Origin: Butyricimonas sp. Marseille-P3923
Lineage (GTDB): Bacteria > Bacteroidota > Bacteroidia > Bacteroidales > Marinifilaceae
Assembly: GCF_900184685.1 (NCBI RefSeq)
Contig: NZ_FXXL01000005.1
Location: 372,001 to 436,000, forward strand
Direction of reading: 5' to 3'
Length of the DNA stretch: 64,000 nucleotides
The notes beneath the pieces are model-generated. The model had not been told where the DNA came from and ran no database searches. It worked only from the letters and a program-made list of their open reading frames with translations. Positions 53,914 to 62,900 of this stretch are shown piece after piece; the first letter of the stretch is position 1, and every line of letters begins with the position of its first letter. Position numbers and translations under genes: made by a program.

Positions 53914-54008
53914 CTTTAAGAGATTGAAGATTTTTCATAAGTTTGTATGGTTTAGGTTAGTAGTTAGTAATGTAATCTTAAGAGTCGACATCCCCTGTCG
54001 GCTCTTTT
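53914..54008 (+). ncRNA. Probable small RNA (about 95 nt) or folB leader with its own terminator
   Basis: Between a good promoter and folB lies a near-perfect terminator: AAGAGTCGACA (53980-53990), loop TCCCC, TGTCGGCTCTT (53996-54006), then T. No open frame with a start codon occupies the interval. The upstream part contains GGTTTAGGTTAGTAGTTAGTAATG-like repetitive purine/T tracts (kept short here). It could be a free-standing regulatory RNA or an attenuated leader of folB. The structure fits no riboswitch class that I recognise. Confidence 0.5.
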
Positions 54009-54061
54009 GTATTTAAAGCCGCAAGATAAGAATAAAACATGAAACACAAAAATTAACAATC

Positions 54062-54415
54062 ATGGAAGGAATCATAGAAATCGAAGGAATGGAATTTTTC
54101 GCCTACCACGGGTGCTACGAAACAGAACGAATCGTGGGAAACAAATTCATGGTATACGCCCGCATCCAAACCGATTGCAACAAAGCCGCCCAAAGCGATG
54201 ACATCAACGACGCCCTCAGTTACCTGACCGCCTATGAAATTATTGCCCGTGAAATGATGATCAAATCCCACCTGCTGGAGCACGTGGCACAAAGAATGAT
54301 CGATGCCCTCTACCGGACATTCCCTCAAATCACGCACGTAACTATTAAAGTATCAAAGCTCAATCCCCCCTTGGGTGGTAAAATCGCGGCAACAAGTGTT
54401 ACTTTATCGAAATAA
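54062..54415 (+). CDS. folB: Dihydroneopterin aldolase
   Basis: 117-residue enzyme of the folate pathway. It converts 7,8-dihydroneopterin to 6-hydroxymethyl-7,8-dihydropterin and glycolaldehyde, usually as an octamer. The sequence fits FolB throughout: IEIEGMEFFAYHGCYETERIVGNKFMVYARIQTDC (Tyr and His of the pterin pocket, residues 5-38), YLTAYEIIAREMMIKSHLLEHVAQRMIDALYRTFPQI (pterin-binding Glu in LLEHVA) and the end VTIKVSKLNPPLGGKIAATSVTLSK with the catalytic Lys in KVSKLNPP. Other folate genes are not adjacent. It follows the probable small RNA by about 53 bases and precedes tRNA-Cys. Confidence 0.92.
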   Translation: MEGIIEIEGMEFFAYHGCYETERIVGNKFMVYARIQTDCNKAAQSDDINDALSYLTAYEIIAREMMIKSHLLEHVAQRMIDALYRTFPQITHVTIKVSKLNPPLGGKIAATSVTLSK

Positions 54416-54429
54416 ATTGCAGTAAGGTA

Positions 54430-54460
54430 TTGCAGAATCCAAAATTTCACCTTATCTTTG
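54430..54460 (+). promoter_or_regulatory. Promoter of tRNA-Cys
   Basis: TTG at 54430-54432 and TATCTTTG at 54453-54460, spacer 20 bases, 19 bases before the tRNA. Confidence 0.65.
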
Positions 54461-54479
54461 CACTGCAAAATCGCAACAG

Positions 54480-54550
54480 GGTCGGTTGGCCGAGCGGTTA
54501 GGCAGCGGTCTGCAAAACCGCGTACAGCAGTTCAAATCTGCTACCGACCT
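54480..54550 (+). tRNA. tRNA-Cys (anticodon GCA)
   Basis: Acceptor GGTCGGT pairs with ACCGACC, discriminator T. The D-arm is TGGCCGAGCGGTTAGGCA, and the anticodon stem-loop GCGGT-CTGCAAA-ACCGC presents GCA. The T-arm GCAGTTCAAATCTGC closes perfectly. No encoded CCA. Confidence 0.95.
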
Positions 54551-54554
54551 CAGC

Positions 54555-54597
54555 AAAGCTCTGAAACCCCAACAAATAAAAGGTTTCGGAGCTTTTG
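54555..54597 (+). terminator. Intrinsic terminator of tRNA-Cys
   Basis: A 14-bp stem AAAGCTCTGAAACC / GGTTTCGGAGCTTT (one U-G) with a 13-base loop, ending in T. Confidence 0.8.
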
Positions 54598-54697
54598 ATT
54601 TTCAAGAGGGGTGCGAAATAAAAAAGACTCAACGGGAAAATCTTCAAGAAGTACACGCAAGCAGATGTTGTAACAATCTTTTATTCTTAAAAAACAC

Positions 54698-54705
54698 TAT
54701 TTTTG
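54698..54705 (+). promoter_or_regulatory. -7 element directly before the dam start codon
   Basis: TATTTTTG matches TAnnTTTG and ends only five bases before the ATG at 54710, so a transcript from it would be leaderless or nearly so. A -33 partner at proper spacing was not found. Confidence 0.35.
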
Positions 54706-54709
54706 CGAT

Positions 54710-55648
54710 ATGAATCAATCAATAAAAAAGCAAATTACAGGGCACCCGTTCTTAAAATGGGCTGGAGGTAAAGGACAGCTTATCCAGCAGATTAACAACT
54801 ATCTCCCGGATAATATTTCAGCGATTGACACCTATATAGAACCCTTTATAGGTAGTGGTGCTATCATGTTTTGGCTGCTGTCAGCATACGACAATATAAA
54901 ACATGTCGTCATAAATGATATTAATTCTGATTTGATAAATATTTATAGAGTTATCAAAAAAGAACCTTTAGATTTAATTTCAGAATTAGAACGCATAGAT
55001 ACAAACTACAAAAATCTAACTTCATACGATAACCAGAAAGAACTTTATTTAGCCCTTAGGGAAGAGTATAACGAGCGAAATTCATCATCGCGGTCTGTAA
55101 GAAATGCAGCACTATTCATCTTTCTAAATCGTACATGCTTCAATGGCTTATATCGTGTCAACTCTAAAAACAAATTCAATGTGCCATTTGGCAAATACAA
55201 AAACCCTAAAATTTGTGACAGAGAAACGATACTGCGGGATAGCGAATTATTACAAAAAGTTGAAATTCTCTGTGACGATTACACCGCCACCAAAGAGTAC
55301 GTAAGCGAAAAAACTTTCTTCTACTTTGACCCGCCATATAAGCCAATCAGTGAAACTTCAAATTTTAACTCATATACTAAATTTGATTTTGACGACAACG
55401 AACAAAACCGACTGAAACAGTTTTGTGACGAAATATCAGCAACGGGAGCCAAATTCATGCTAAGCAACTCCGATCCGCGTAGCATCAATCCTGACAATAA
55501 TTTCTTTGATAAATTATATCAGGAATACAACATTACGCGTGTGGATGCCAAAAGAAATATAAATTCTAAATCAGATAAAAGGGGAACTATTAAAGAACTT
55601 CTTATAACAAACTATTTAAAATCCTCTGCCACGACAAATAGCATCTAA
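54710..55648 (+). CDS. dam: DNA adenine methyltransferase, Dam family (orphan)
   Basis: 312-residue N6-adenine methyltransferase of the alpha/Dam type, expected to methylate adenine in GATC or a related site. Motif X is WAGGKGQL (residues 17-24), motif I EPFIGSGA (44-51), the target-recognition block has NRTCFNGLYRVNSKNKFNVPFGKYKNP, and catalytic motif IV is DPPY (207-210, in FYFDPPYKP). A late block KFMLSNSD and ELLITNY close the fold. Codon usage is markedly AT-rich compared with flanking genes, suggesting transfer. No matching restriction enzyme is recognised; the gene overlaps, tail to tail by 33 bases, a gene of unknown function. It follows tRNA-Cys, a common integration site. Confidence 0.88.
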   Translation: MNQSIKKQITGHPFLKWAGGKGQLIQQINNYLPDNISAIDTYIEPFIGSGAIMFWLLSAYDNIKHVVINDINSDLINIYRVIKKEPLDLISELERIDTNYKNLTSYDNQKELYLALREEYNERNSSSRSVRNAALFIFLNRTCFNGLYRVNSKNKFNVPFGKYKNPKICDRETILRDSELLQKVEILCDDYTATKEYVSEKTFFYFDPPYKPISETSNFNSYTKFDFDDNEQNRLKQFCDEISATGAKFMLSNSDPRSINPDNNFFDKLYQEYNITRVDAKRNINSKSDKRGTIKELLITNYLKSSATTNSI

Positions 55649-56101
55649 CTCTCTCCATTTCTTCCCGCGGCTAAAATTTGCAGCTTCATCCGGTGACAGC
55701 TCATCATAGATGGTCTGATATACTCCAAGCCTTTTAACTCTTTTGCCTAATATCGCGTTCTCTTTGTTTTCTTCGGCAATCATCCCCATATAGATAATGG
55801 TAAAATCAATGGCTATATTAAGGGCATCCGCCCCATACTTAGAAGTCATATCCTTTATGTATTGAATGGTAGAATCATCCAAGTCTTTGGTCGTCTTATT
55901 ATAAATAGACACAAAATCTTGATAAATTGCATCTTTACCATATTTAGAAGCGTAATTAACAAGACGCTGAAAATATTGATAATCTCGCGGTGCATATCTC
56001 GCGGTATTCGGACGAGATAAATAAACACACCATTCATCAAAGCTTCCCCGAGCGTACTCCAAGTAACTGCCATCAGAAAAATCTGTAACCCGTGTAGCCA
56101 T
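55616..56101 (-). CDS. Unknown 161-residue protein convergent with dam
   Basis: Not recognised. 161 residues, no signal peptide or membrane segment. It reads as helical: YLEYARGSFDEWCVYLSRPNTARYAPRDYQYFQRLVNYASKYGKDAIYQDFVSIYNKTTKDLDD, then KYGADALNIAIDFTIIYMGMIAEENKENAILGKRVKRLGVYQTIYDELSPDEAANFSRGKKWRELDAICRGRGF. The N-terminal DFSDGSYLEYARGSFDEWCVYL and the basic end could contact nucleic acid, but no nuclease motif is clear. AT-rich like dam, and its 3' end overlaps dam by 33 bases, so both probably arrived together. A restriction partner, antitoxin or accessory role is only a guess. Confidence 0.65.
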   Translation of the reverse strand: MATRVTDFSDGSYLEYARGSFDEWCVYLSRPNTARYAPRDYQYFQRLVNYASKYGKDAIYQDFVSIYNKTTKDLDDSTIQYIKDMTSKYGADALNIAIDFTIIYMGMIAEENKENAILGKRVKRLGVYQTIYDELSPDEAANFSRGKKWRELDAICRGRGF

Positions 56102-56336
56102 AAAGTTAGTTTCTTTGTTAAATTATTTGACAAACATCAAAGCTCCAAGCGCCGCAATCGATACAAATATAACAAAACAAAATGAATAATTAACATTTAT
56201 ATTTAGCACCAATCAAAAGAATTAATCAAGGAGCAAATAAAAAACTTACGTACTTATCTTGAATTTTTCACAAAAACAGAACCTCCCCCTACCATTTCCC
56301 GTTTATGTTCATACAAACAATCTAACAAAAAGAATC

Positions 56337-56486
56337 ATGAAAAGAAGAAAAAACAACGTGTGGACAATCGTAGGAATCATCATTGCCATCGTGTTGCTAA
56401 TCTATTGGCTATTGGCAGCTACCGTATTGGAAGAAGATGAAAACGTAGTCCCGATACTGAACGGAACAGAACAGGTGATTCCCTAG
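56337..56486 (+). CDS. Small single-pass membrane protein (49 aa)
   Basis: From the ATG at 56337: MKRRKNNVWTIVGIIIAIVLLIYWLLAATVLEEDENVVPILNGTEQVIP. A basic start, a membrane helix (residues about 9-28) and an acidic tail give an N-in topology. The open frame extends to 56259, but the extension is unlike a protein. No family is recognised. The stop codon lies inside a hairpin shared with the convergent DoxX gene. Confidence 0.6.
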   Translation: MKRRKNNVWTIVGIIIAIVLLIYWLLAATVLEEDENVVPILNGTEQVIP

Positions 56487-56496
56487 GAACCACCTG
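56472..56496. terminator. Hairpin between the small membrane protein and DoxX genes
   Basis: CAGGTG pairs with CACCTG and inner TTCC with GGAA, with one mismatch and a three-base loop that includes the stop codon TAG. Confidence 0.5.
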
Positions 56497-56510
56497 CCTC
56501 AATTCATTCT

Positions 56511-56948
56511 TTATTTAGGTATACTCGTGTCTATCTTTTTCAGAAGAATCGAATCCAAAGAGATCTTTCCCGGTCCGGCGAAGAACAGGAAAATGTAAAT
56601 TCCCAAGTATATCAAAGGTAACTCTTTCACTTGAAAAGGATCATTACCATGTACGATAAGGATTACCACCAACATGGAAAAAATTAACGGGATCGTCGCC
56701 AGACGGGTGAATGCCCCCACGATAAGAAATATGGAACACCCCACTTCGGCGCAGATAATCAAGATCAGCGAAAGCGTACTTCCCAACCCGATCGGATCGA
56801 AAAACGTCGAGGACAATTCCGAGAACGAAGTCAATTTAGCAAGTCCATGAGTCAACATGGTTATTCCCACAAGCACACGCAATATAAGCAATCCCAAGCT
56901 CAGGAACTTCTGGCTAGGTGATATAACCGACGAAATCACTTTTTTCAT
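56511..56948 (-). CDS. DoxX-family membrane protein
   Basis: About 145 residues from the ATG at 56948. Four membrane segments and the DoxX signature: LGLLILRVLVGITMLTHGLAKLTSFSELSSTFFDPIGLGSTLSLILIICAEVGCSIFLIVGAFTRLATIPLIFSMLVVILIVHGNDPFQVKELPLIYLGIYIFLFFAGPGKISLDSIL. The GxxxL-GHG-like THGLAK and FAGPGKISLD are conserved in the family. Members take part in redox or thiosulfate-related membrane processes in some organisms, but this role is unproven here. Convergent with the small membrane protein gene. Confidence 0.85.
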   Translation of the reverse strand: MKKVISSVISPSQKFLSLGLLILRVLVGITMLTHGLAKLTSFSELSSTFFDPIGLGSTLSLILIICAEVGCSIFLIVGAFTRLATIPLIFSMLVVILIVHGNDPFQVKELPLIYLGIYIFLFFAGPGKISLDSILLKKIDTSIPK

Positions 56949-57086
56949 AACAACATTTTTAAAAATTAAAACTGTATTAGTAACGAACATTCTTTCATGA
57001 ATGTTTCAATTTCCAGACCCCCACCCTCGTAAAGATAGTGTTTTTAAAAATAAATCGTAGCTTCGCGATAAAATAATTGTCAAACT

Positions 57087-57356
57087 ATGGGTATTGTTAT
57101 CGGATTAATGGTCACGGGGATCATTCTGGGATACCTCTTCCGGGAGAGGAATTTGAAGATCGTGTATAAATTGATCAACTACGCTATTTTTTTATTACTT
57201 TTTCTACTGGGAATAACGGTCGGCGCCAACGGGGACATCATGAACAACTTGGCTACTATCGGTTACGACGCCCTGTTAATCACCCTCGCCGCCGTGGCGG
57301 GAAGTGTCCTTTGTGCGTGGGGCATCTATCGTTTTTTCTTTGTTCCGTCTAAATAA
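57087..57356 (+). CDS. lysO: LysO lysine exporter, N-terminal part
   Basis: 89 residues with three membrane helices (GIVIGLMVTGIILGYLFRER; INYAIFLLLFLLGITVGANGDIMNNL; LLITLAAVAGSVLCAWGIYRFFF). This is the first half of LysO (YbjE/DUF340), which in Escherichia coli is one protein. Bacteroidetes often encode it as two genes. The next gene begins 10 bases later and supplies the rest. LysO exports lysine, lowering its internal level and conferring resistance to the analogue thialysine. Confidence 0.75.
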   Translation: MGIVIGLMVTGIILGYLFRERNLKIVYKLINYAIFLLLFLLGITVGANGDIMNNLATIGYDALLITLAAVAGSVLCAWGIYRFFFVPSK

Positions 57357-57365
57357 AACCAACTC

Positions 57366-57968
57366 ATGAAAGGCAGCATCACGATTGTTTCATTCTTCAT
57401 CGCCGGAGTATTGCTAGGACGCTTCATTGATATTCCCGCCATATTAACCGCGGAAGCCCCTACCCTATACGCCTTGTACGCTTTGATGTTCCTTGTCGGC
57501 ATCAGCATCGGGAGTGACAAAAAAGCCCTGCAAGCCTTAAAACAACAAAACTTAAAAATCATACTTGTCCCCTTGGCAACCATCATCGGCACCCTCATCG
57601 GGTCCGCCCTCATCAGCTTTGCCCTAAGCGACAGAAGCATCACGGATTGCCTTGCCGTGGGATCGGGCTTCGGTTATTACTCCCTCTCCTCCATATTCAT
57701 CACCCAATACAAAGGAGCCGAACTGGGCACCATCGCCCTCGTCTCAAACATCATGCGTGAACTGCTTGCCCTACTTGCAGCCCCTCTCCTAATCCGCTAT
57801 TTCGGAAAACTAGCCCCCATCTCCGTGGGAGGCGCCACCACTGCCGACACCACACTACCTATTATCACCAAGTTCTGCGGCAAAGAGTTCGTGATCATCT
57901 CCATCATCCACGGGATAACCGTCGACCTGAGTGTACCTTTTCTCGTCACTTTCTTCTGCACGATATAA
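57366..57968 (+). CDS. lysO: LysO lysine exporter, C-terminal part
   Basis: 200 residues, about six membrane helices. The LysO marks are LYALYALMFLVGISIGSDKKALQALKQQNLKIILVPLATIIGTLIGSALISF, LAVGSGFGYYSLSSIFITQYKGAELGTIALVSNIMRELLALLAAPLLIRYFGKLAPISVGGATTADTTLPIITKFCGKEFVIISIIHGITVDLSVPFLVTFFC. The SVGGATTADTTLP motif lies in the transport path. It is translated with the preceding half; together they form the transporter. Both halves have their own start and stop codons, so this is a two-gene arrangement rather than a recent frameshift. Confidence 0.88.
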   Translation: MKGSITIVSFFIAGVLLGRFIDIPAILTAEAPTLYALYALMFLVGISIGSDKKALQALKQQNLKIILVPLATIIGTLIGSALISFALSDRSITDCLAVGSGFGYYSLSSIFITQYKGAELGTIALVSNIMRELLALLAAPLLIRYFGKLAPISVGGATTADTTLPIITKFCGKEFVIISIIHGITVDLSVPFLVTFFCTI

Positions 57969-58001
57969 AAACACCATCACGTTAAATTTAAAAGTCAAAA
58001 G

Positions 58002-58031
58002 TTTGTAAGATAATTTTATTCTTTATATTTG
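58002..58031 (+). promoter_or_regulatory. Promoter of the locus-3 sigma/fecR genes
   Basis: TTTG at 58002-58005 and TATATTTG at 58024-58031, spacer 18 bases, 19 bases before the sigma start; the same -7 sequence as locus 1. Confidence 0.75.
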
Positions 58032-58050
58032 TAGAATCTAAACACGTACT

Positions 58051-58623
58051 ATGGGACAGGCGGAAACCATATTATCTCTATTTAAACAAAATGAAGAAAG
58101 AGCCTTCAAGCTGCTTTTTGAAACCTATCATGACACATTGCTGCTGTTCGCCAATCAAATGCTCGATGACCCGGAAGCAGCAAAAGATGTCGTTCAGAAT
58201 TGTTTTGTCGATTTTTGGGTACACCGCCGTTTCGCCAATCTTCCCAACGGACTGGAACAATACATTTTTCAATCCGTCAAACATGCCGCCCTCAATCATC
58301 TTCGTGGAGAAAAAAGGAGAAAGAAATATTATATTGCCGCAAAAGAAGATGAGCAAGAAAACTTAAACGCCGACGAAACAGAGTGGAACGACGAAGCGCT
58401 ATATAAAGCATTAAACGAACTACCGGAAGAACGGAGAAAAATATTCCTCATGATCTGTCTGGAAGGCATGAAATATCAAGAAGTTGCAGAAAAACTACAA
58501 ATAAGCATCAATACCGTCAAAAAACAAATGGGACGTTCTTTCAAATTCCTGCGGGAAAAATTACAAAAGAATATCTTTATCACACTATTCCTTCTTTGGA
58601 CAAAGTGTAGAAAAAAAATGTAA
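58051..58623 (+). CDS. ECF-type RNA polymerase sigma-70 factor (locus 3)
   Basis: 190 residues. Region 2: ERAFKLLFETYHDTLLLFANQMLDDPEAAKDVVQNCFVDFWVHRRFANLPNGLEQYIFQSVKHAALNHLRGEKRRKKY. Region 4: LNELPEERRKIFLMICLEGMKYQEVAEKLQISINTVKKQMGRSFKFLREKL. FecI-like sigma of the same subfamily as the other two loci but diverged, so each probably serves its own FecR. It starts the third SusC locus, 66 bases before fecR. Confidence 0.92.
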   Translation: MGQAETILSLFKQNEERAFKLLFETYHDTLLLFANQMLDDPEAAKDVVQNCFVDFWVHRRFANLPNGLEQYIFQSVKHAALNHLRGEKRRKKYYIAAKEDEQENLNADETEWNDEALYKALNELPEERRKIFLMICLEGMKYQEVAEKLQISINTVKKQMGRSFKFLREKLQKNIFITLFLLWTKCRKKM

Positions 58624-58689
58624 AAAAAATAATTTTCCTTGTCACACAAAACCAAAGTTCCGGTGCTATCTCCATAAAAAGCATCAAAT

Positions 58690-59892
58690 ATGGAGAATCA
58701 AAATAACGAACACACGGATTATTTGGATATACCGGAAACCATCTATGAAATATTAGCAGGTAACCTGTCCGGAGAACCATTGTCCGCCGAAGAAAACCGA
58801 TTACTCGAAACATGGAAACAAGCCCATCCGGCAAATCAAGCCATATACGAACAATTTCGTTCACTCATGAAAAGAAATTCAGGCATACTGCGGGGTAACG
58901 ACAGAAAAATCCTTTTTGAACAAATACAACAAAGAATCAAGACACAAGAAGCAAAACGACAGAAACAAAAACATCTTGCCTGGTTATCCGCGGCAGCAAG
59001 TATCCTCATCACATTGGGAATGTTCTACTATTTCAGTAGTAATCATCACCCCGAAATAAAAACACCCACACCCGCAGCCCAACAAATAAAACCGGGAGAA
59101 TCCAAAGCCCTGTTACAACTAGCTACGGGAGAAATTATACCACTAGACGCCCGGCAACAGGAATACATCGTGGTTGACAGCACTTTTGAGATCAAAAACC
59201 AAGCCCATACCCTAATTTACGACACAAAGGACTCCACGACCAAGAATATCACATACAACACCCTCTCCGTACCCATGGGAGCCGAATACAAAGTGATACT
59301 ATCCGACGGGACAAAAGTATATTTGAACTCCGGTTCGGGACTCCATTATCCCACCGGATTCACGGGAAAAAACAGAGAAGTATGCCTTATCGGGGAAGCC
59401 TATTTCGAAGTTGCCAAAGACACCCTTCACCCCTTCATCGTGAAAACGGGACAGATGTCCATCCGCGTACTGGGAACCTCATTCAACGTGAAAGCCTACC
59501 CGACACAGGAACAAACGGCAGCAACACTGGAAGAAGGGAAAATACAAGTCACCTGCCGGGGTAAAAGCTATGACATCGCCCCCGGCAATCAAATCACCTA
59601 CAACACGACAAACCGGAAAACCGAAATAAAAGAAGTAGACACGGAACTCTACACGTCATGGAAATCAGGGTACTACAAATTCGAACAAATGTCTTTACAA
59701 GAGATCATGTCCACGCTGGCATTATGGTATGATTTGAATATATTCTACCAAAACCCGGAAACAAAAGACATTCTCTTCACCGGTCGACTGAAAAGATACG
59801 AGAATGTAGAAAACCTCTTGAAAAAATTTGAACAAACCAACGAAATTGAATTCATTATTAAAGAAAGGAGTGTAACGATAAAGAAAAAATAA
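58690..59892 (+). CDS. FecR-family anti-sigma factor (locus 3)
   Basis: 400 residues. The cytoplasmic part is ETIYEILAGNLSGEPLSAEENRLLETWKQAHPANQAIYEQFRSLM, with one membrane helix (AWLSAAASILITLGMFYYFSS). The FecR domain has NTLSVPMGAEYKVILSDGTKVYLNSGSGLHYPTGFTGKNREVCLIGEAYFEVAKDTLHPFIVKTGQMSIRVLGTSFNVKAYP. The C-terminal DUF4974 has WKSGYYKFEQMSLQEIMSTLALWYDLNIFYQNPETKDILFTGRLKRYENVENLLKKFEQT. The same job as the others: hold the sigma factor and receive the signal from SusC. Confidence 0.92.
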   Translation: MENQNNEHTDYLDIPETIYEILAGNLSGEPLSAEENRLLETWKQAHPANQAIYEQFRSLMKRNSGILRGNDRKILFEQIQQRIKTQEAKRQKQKHLAWLSAAASILITLGMFYYFSSNHHPEIKTPTPAAQQIKPGESKALLQLATGEIIPLDARQQEYIVVDSTFEIKNQAHTLIYDTKDSTTKNITYNTLSVPMGAEYKVILSDGTKVYLNSGSGLHYPTGFTGKNREVCLIGEAYFEVAKDTLHPFIVKTGQMSIRVLGTSFNVKAYPTQEQTAATLEEGKIQVTCRGKSYDIAPGNQITYNTTNRKTEIKEVDTELYTSWKSGYYKFEQMSLQEIMSTLALWYDLNIFYQNPETKDILFTGRLKRYENVENLLKKFEQTNEIEFIIKERSVTIKKK

Positions 59893-59895
59893 AAA

Positions 59896-59919
59896 ATTGG
59901 GAATCCATCAATTCCCAAT
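59896..59919 (+). terminator. Hairpin between fecR and susC, locus 3
   Basis: A perfect 9-bp stem ATTGGGAAT / ATTCCCAAT with a 6-base loop, four bases past the fecR stop. It is followed by CTCC, not a T run. Confidence 0.65.
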
Positions 59920-59990
59920 CTCCAAGTTAAATTACACTTATAGCCTTGCAAGTAATAGGTGTAACATGTATAACTATCAACTACAAATTT

Positions 59991-62900
59991 ATGGAAAAAA
60001 AACGAATGGGAACGAAAACCATACCTTGGATTTCGTTGCGTAAAATGTTAATCTTTATGAAATTCGCATGGTTCATCTTATGTTGTACATTCATGACAGT
60101 ACAAGCAAACGTCTTCTCTCAACGAGTGATAATTAACGCGAATATGCAGAATGTATCCTTGACCGCCGTGTTCAAAGAACTCGGGAAACAGGCAAAATGT
60201 GATTTCTTGTACAATCACAACCTCATCAAAAACAAAGGAACAGTCAACCTCGTTGCTAAAAACAAAGAACTCAAACAGATTCTGGACGAACTCCTACCCG
60301 AATTCGGGCTGGAATACTTGTGGGACGACAACGTGGTAATCATTCGTGAAAAACCCATCGAACCGGAAGGTAAAAAAGAAATCCGTATCGTGGGAAAAGT
60401 AACGGATCAACAAAAACACCCACTGGCAGGTGTAACCGTTCGCTTGAAACCCGGTCAGATGGGCACCTCCACCGACATCAACGGGTGGTACCAAATCGTA
60501 CTCCCGAAACTGGATTCCATCACCTTGGTCTACTCCTTTATCGGCATGGAAACCCAAGAAATCAAGTACAAAGGCAAGGACACCATAAACGTCGTGATGA
60601 AAGAATCATCGGCAATGCTGGACGAGGTCATCGTAAACACCGGTTACCAACAAATCGACCTGCGCAAAACGACCAGTGCCATACAATCCATCAAAGCCTC
60701 GGACATCGTTGTCGCCGGATTGCAATCCATTGACCAAATGCTGGAAGGCTACATTCCCGGTATGACCTTCATGCAAAACTCAGGTCAAATCGGAGCCGCA
60801 CCACGCATCCGCATCCGAGGAACATCCACCGTGCTCGGTTCACAGGAACCCGTGTGGGTCATCGACGGTATCGTACAGGAGAACCCCGTGGATGTCGATC
60901 CGGAACAAATCAACGATCTGGACTTCGTCAATCTGGTCGGCAACGCCATATCCGGACTTAACCCGGAAGACATCGAACAAATCGACGTACTGAAAGACGC
61001 CTCGGCAACCGCACTCTACGGGGCTCGTGCCGCCAACGGGGTTATTGTCATCACGACCAAAAAAGGCAAACCCGGACCACCCACCATCTCTTACTCCTTA
61101 TCGGGAAGCTTCATGCGCCGCCCGCACTACGGGGACAACAGCGTGAACATGATGGACTCCCGCGAAAGAATCGCCTATTCCCGGGAACTCATCGAAAAAA
61201 GAGTACCTTTCGGGGATTTACAAACTTGGATGGGATACGAGAAACCGCTCCGGGACTATTGGGAAAACAAAATAACTTTCGAAGAAATGCAGAAAGAAGT
61301 CGGGTACTACGAATCCGTGAACACCGATTGGTTCGACCTGCTCATGCGCAACTCCTTCACCCACAAACACACGCTAAGCATCTCCGGGGGCAGCAGCAGC
61401 TTAAGGTATTACGCGTCCATCGGTTTCAGCGATGCCAGCGGAAGCATAAAAGGAGAAAACAACAAAAGCTACACGGCAAACATAAACCTGACAGCAAACT
61501 ACAACAAATTCACCTTCCGCATGGGAATAACCGCGGACGTGGGTAAACGAAAATACACACCCGGCGACGTCGGCGTCACCACGTATGCCTACAACACCAC
61601 GCGGGCACTTCCCGTCTACAACGAAAACAAAGAACTATGGTACTACCAGCGTTACACGTCAAATAACCAACCCGTAGACTTCAACATCCTCGAGGACGTA
61701 GCCAATACCTCGCAAGACATCCGTTCCACGGGCATGACTATCCGGGCAACCGTAGACTACAAAATCCTCGAACCGTTAAAAGCCGCCATTACCGGTTCTT
61801 ACTCCACGGCAAACACCACCCAGGAAACCTGGCATGGAGAAAAATCATTCTACGCCAAATCTCTTCAAATCCAGAACAAACTTCCGTTCGGGGGAGAACT
61901 CATCTATCAAAACTCCGAAAAATACTCCTACGTGATACGGGCGCAACTGGATTTCAACAAATTCATCGATTCCGAACAAATTCACCTCATCACCGCTTCC
62001 GCCGGGGGAGAAATATCTTCCACGCAATACTACGGGCTGAATCAAACCTACCGGGGCTATCTGCGGGAAAGGGGAAAAAAGATGGCAGAAATCACCGATT
62101 GGAACCAATACGAGGATTTCATGAAATGGAGAGGCAAGACCTCTGCGGCTATAGGCGAATGGACAGATAAACTGACCAACGTGGCTTCCTTCTATGGCAC
62201 CATCTCCTACAGTTACAAAAATATGTATTCCCTAAATACCAACATCCGCATAGACGCCTCCAATCGTTTCGGTTCCCGGGCAAACGAGAAACTAGCTCCC
62301 ATCTGGTCGGTATCCGGACGCTGGAACATCAAAGAAAGCATCCTGCCAAAAGCCAATTGGATCACCACCTTAGACCTAAGAGCTTCATTCGGTTACCAGG
62401 GAAATATGCTAGACAACGCCTCGGCAAAACTCGTCATCCGTAAAGAAGGCATACAAGACACGTGGAAAGAATTCTACTCCACCGTGCAAAACTACCCGAA
62501 CCCGGATTTGAAATGGGAAAAGACAGCTTCCTACAACGCCACGCTCGACTTCTCCTTCTTCAAAAATTTCCTCCGGGGCTCCGTATCCTACTTCTACAAA
62601 AGAACGCAAGACGCCTTCCTTACTAAAAACGTATCCAAAATCAACGGGCTGAACAACTGGACGGTAAACCAAGGAGTCATCACCAATCAGGGTATCGAAG
62701 TTTCCATGAACTTTACCCCGATAGACACCCGGAGCGTCAACATCAACGGATTCCGCTGGACATTCAACCCCAACATCGGGCAAGTCGTCAACCAACTCGT
62801 AAACCGGCGGTCACGCAAGGACAGATCCTTCGAACAAACCGTCACATACGATATGTACCTCAACGGCTCGGCAGACATCGCCGGTCGCCCGCTCAACTCC

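Noticed and set aside
54486-54713. Open frame through tRNA-Cys
   Set aside because: Contains the tRNA and terminator.
54480-56260. Duplicated tRNA-Cys 3' end marking an island boundary
   Set aside because: No second copy of the T-arm or acceptor sequence was found downstream of the dam pair within the region.
57087-57968. lysO as a frameshifted pseudogene
   Set aside because: Each half has its own start and stop with a short gap, and two-gene LysO is usual in this phylum.
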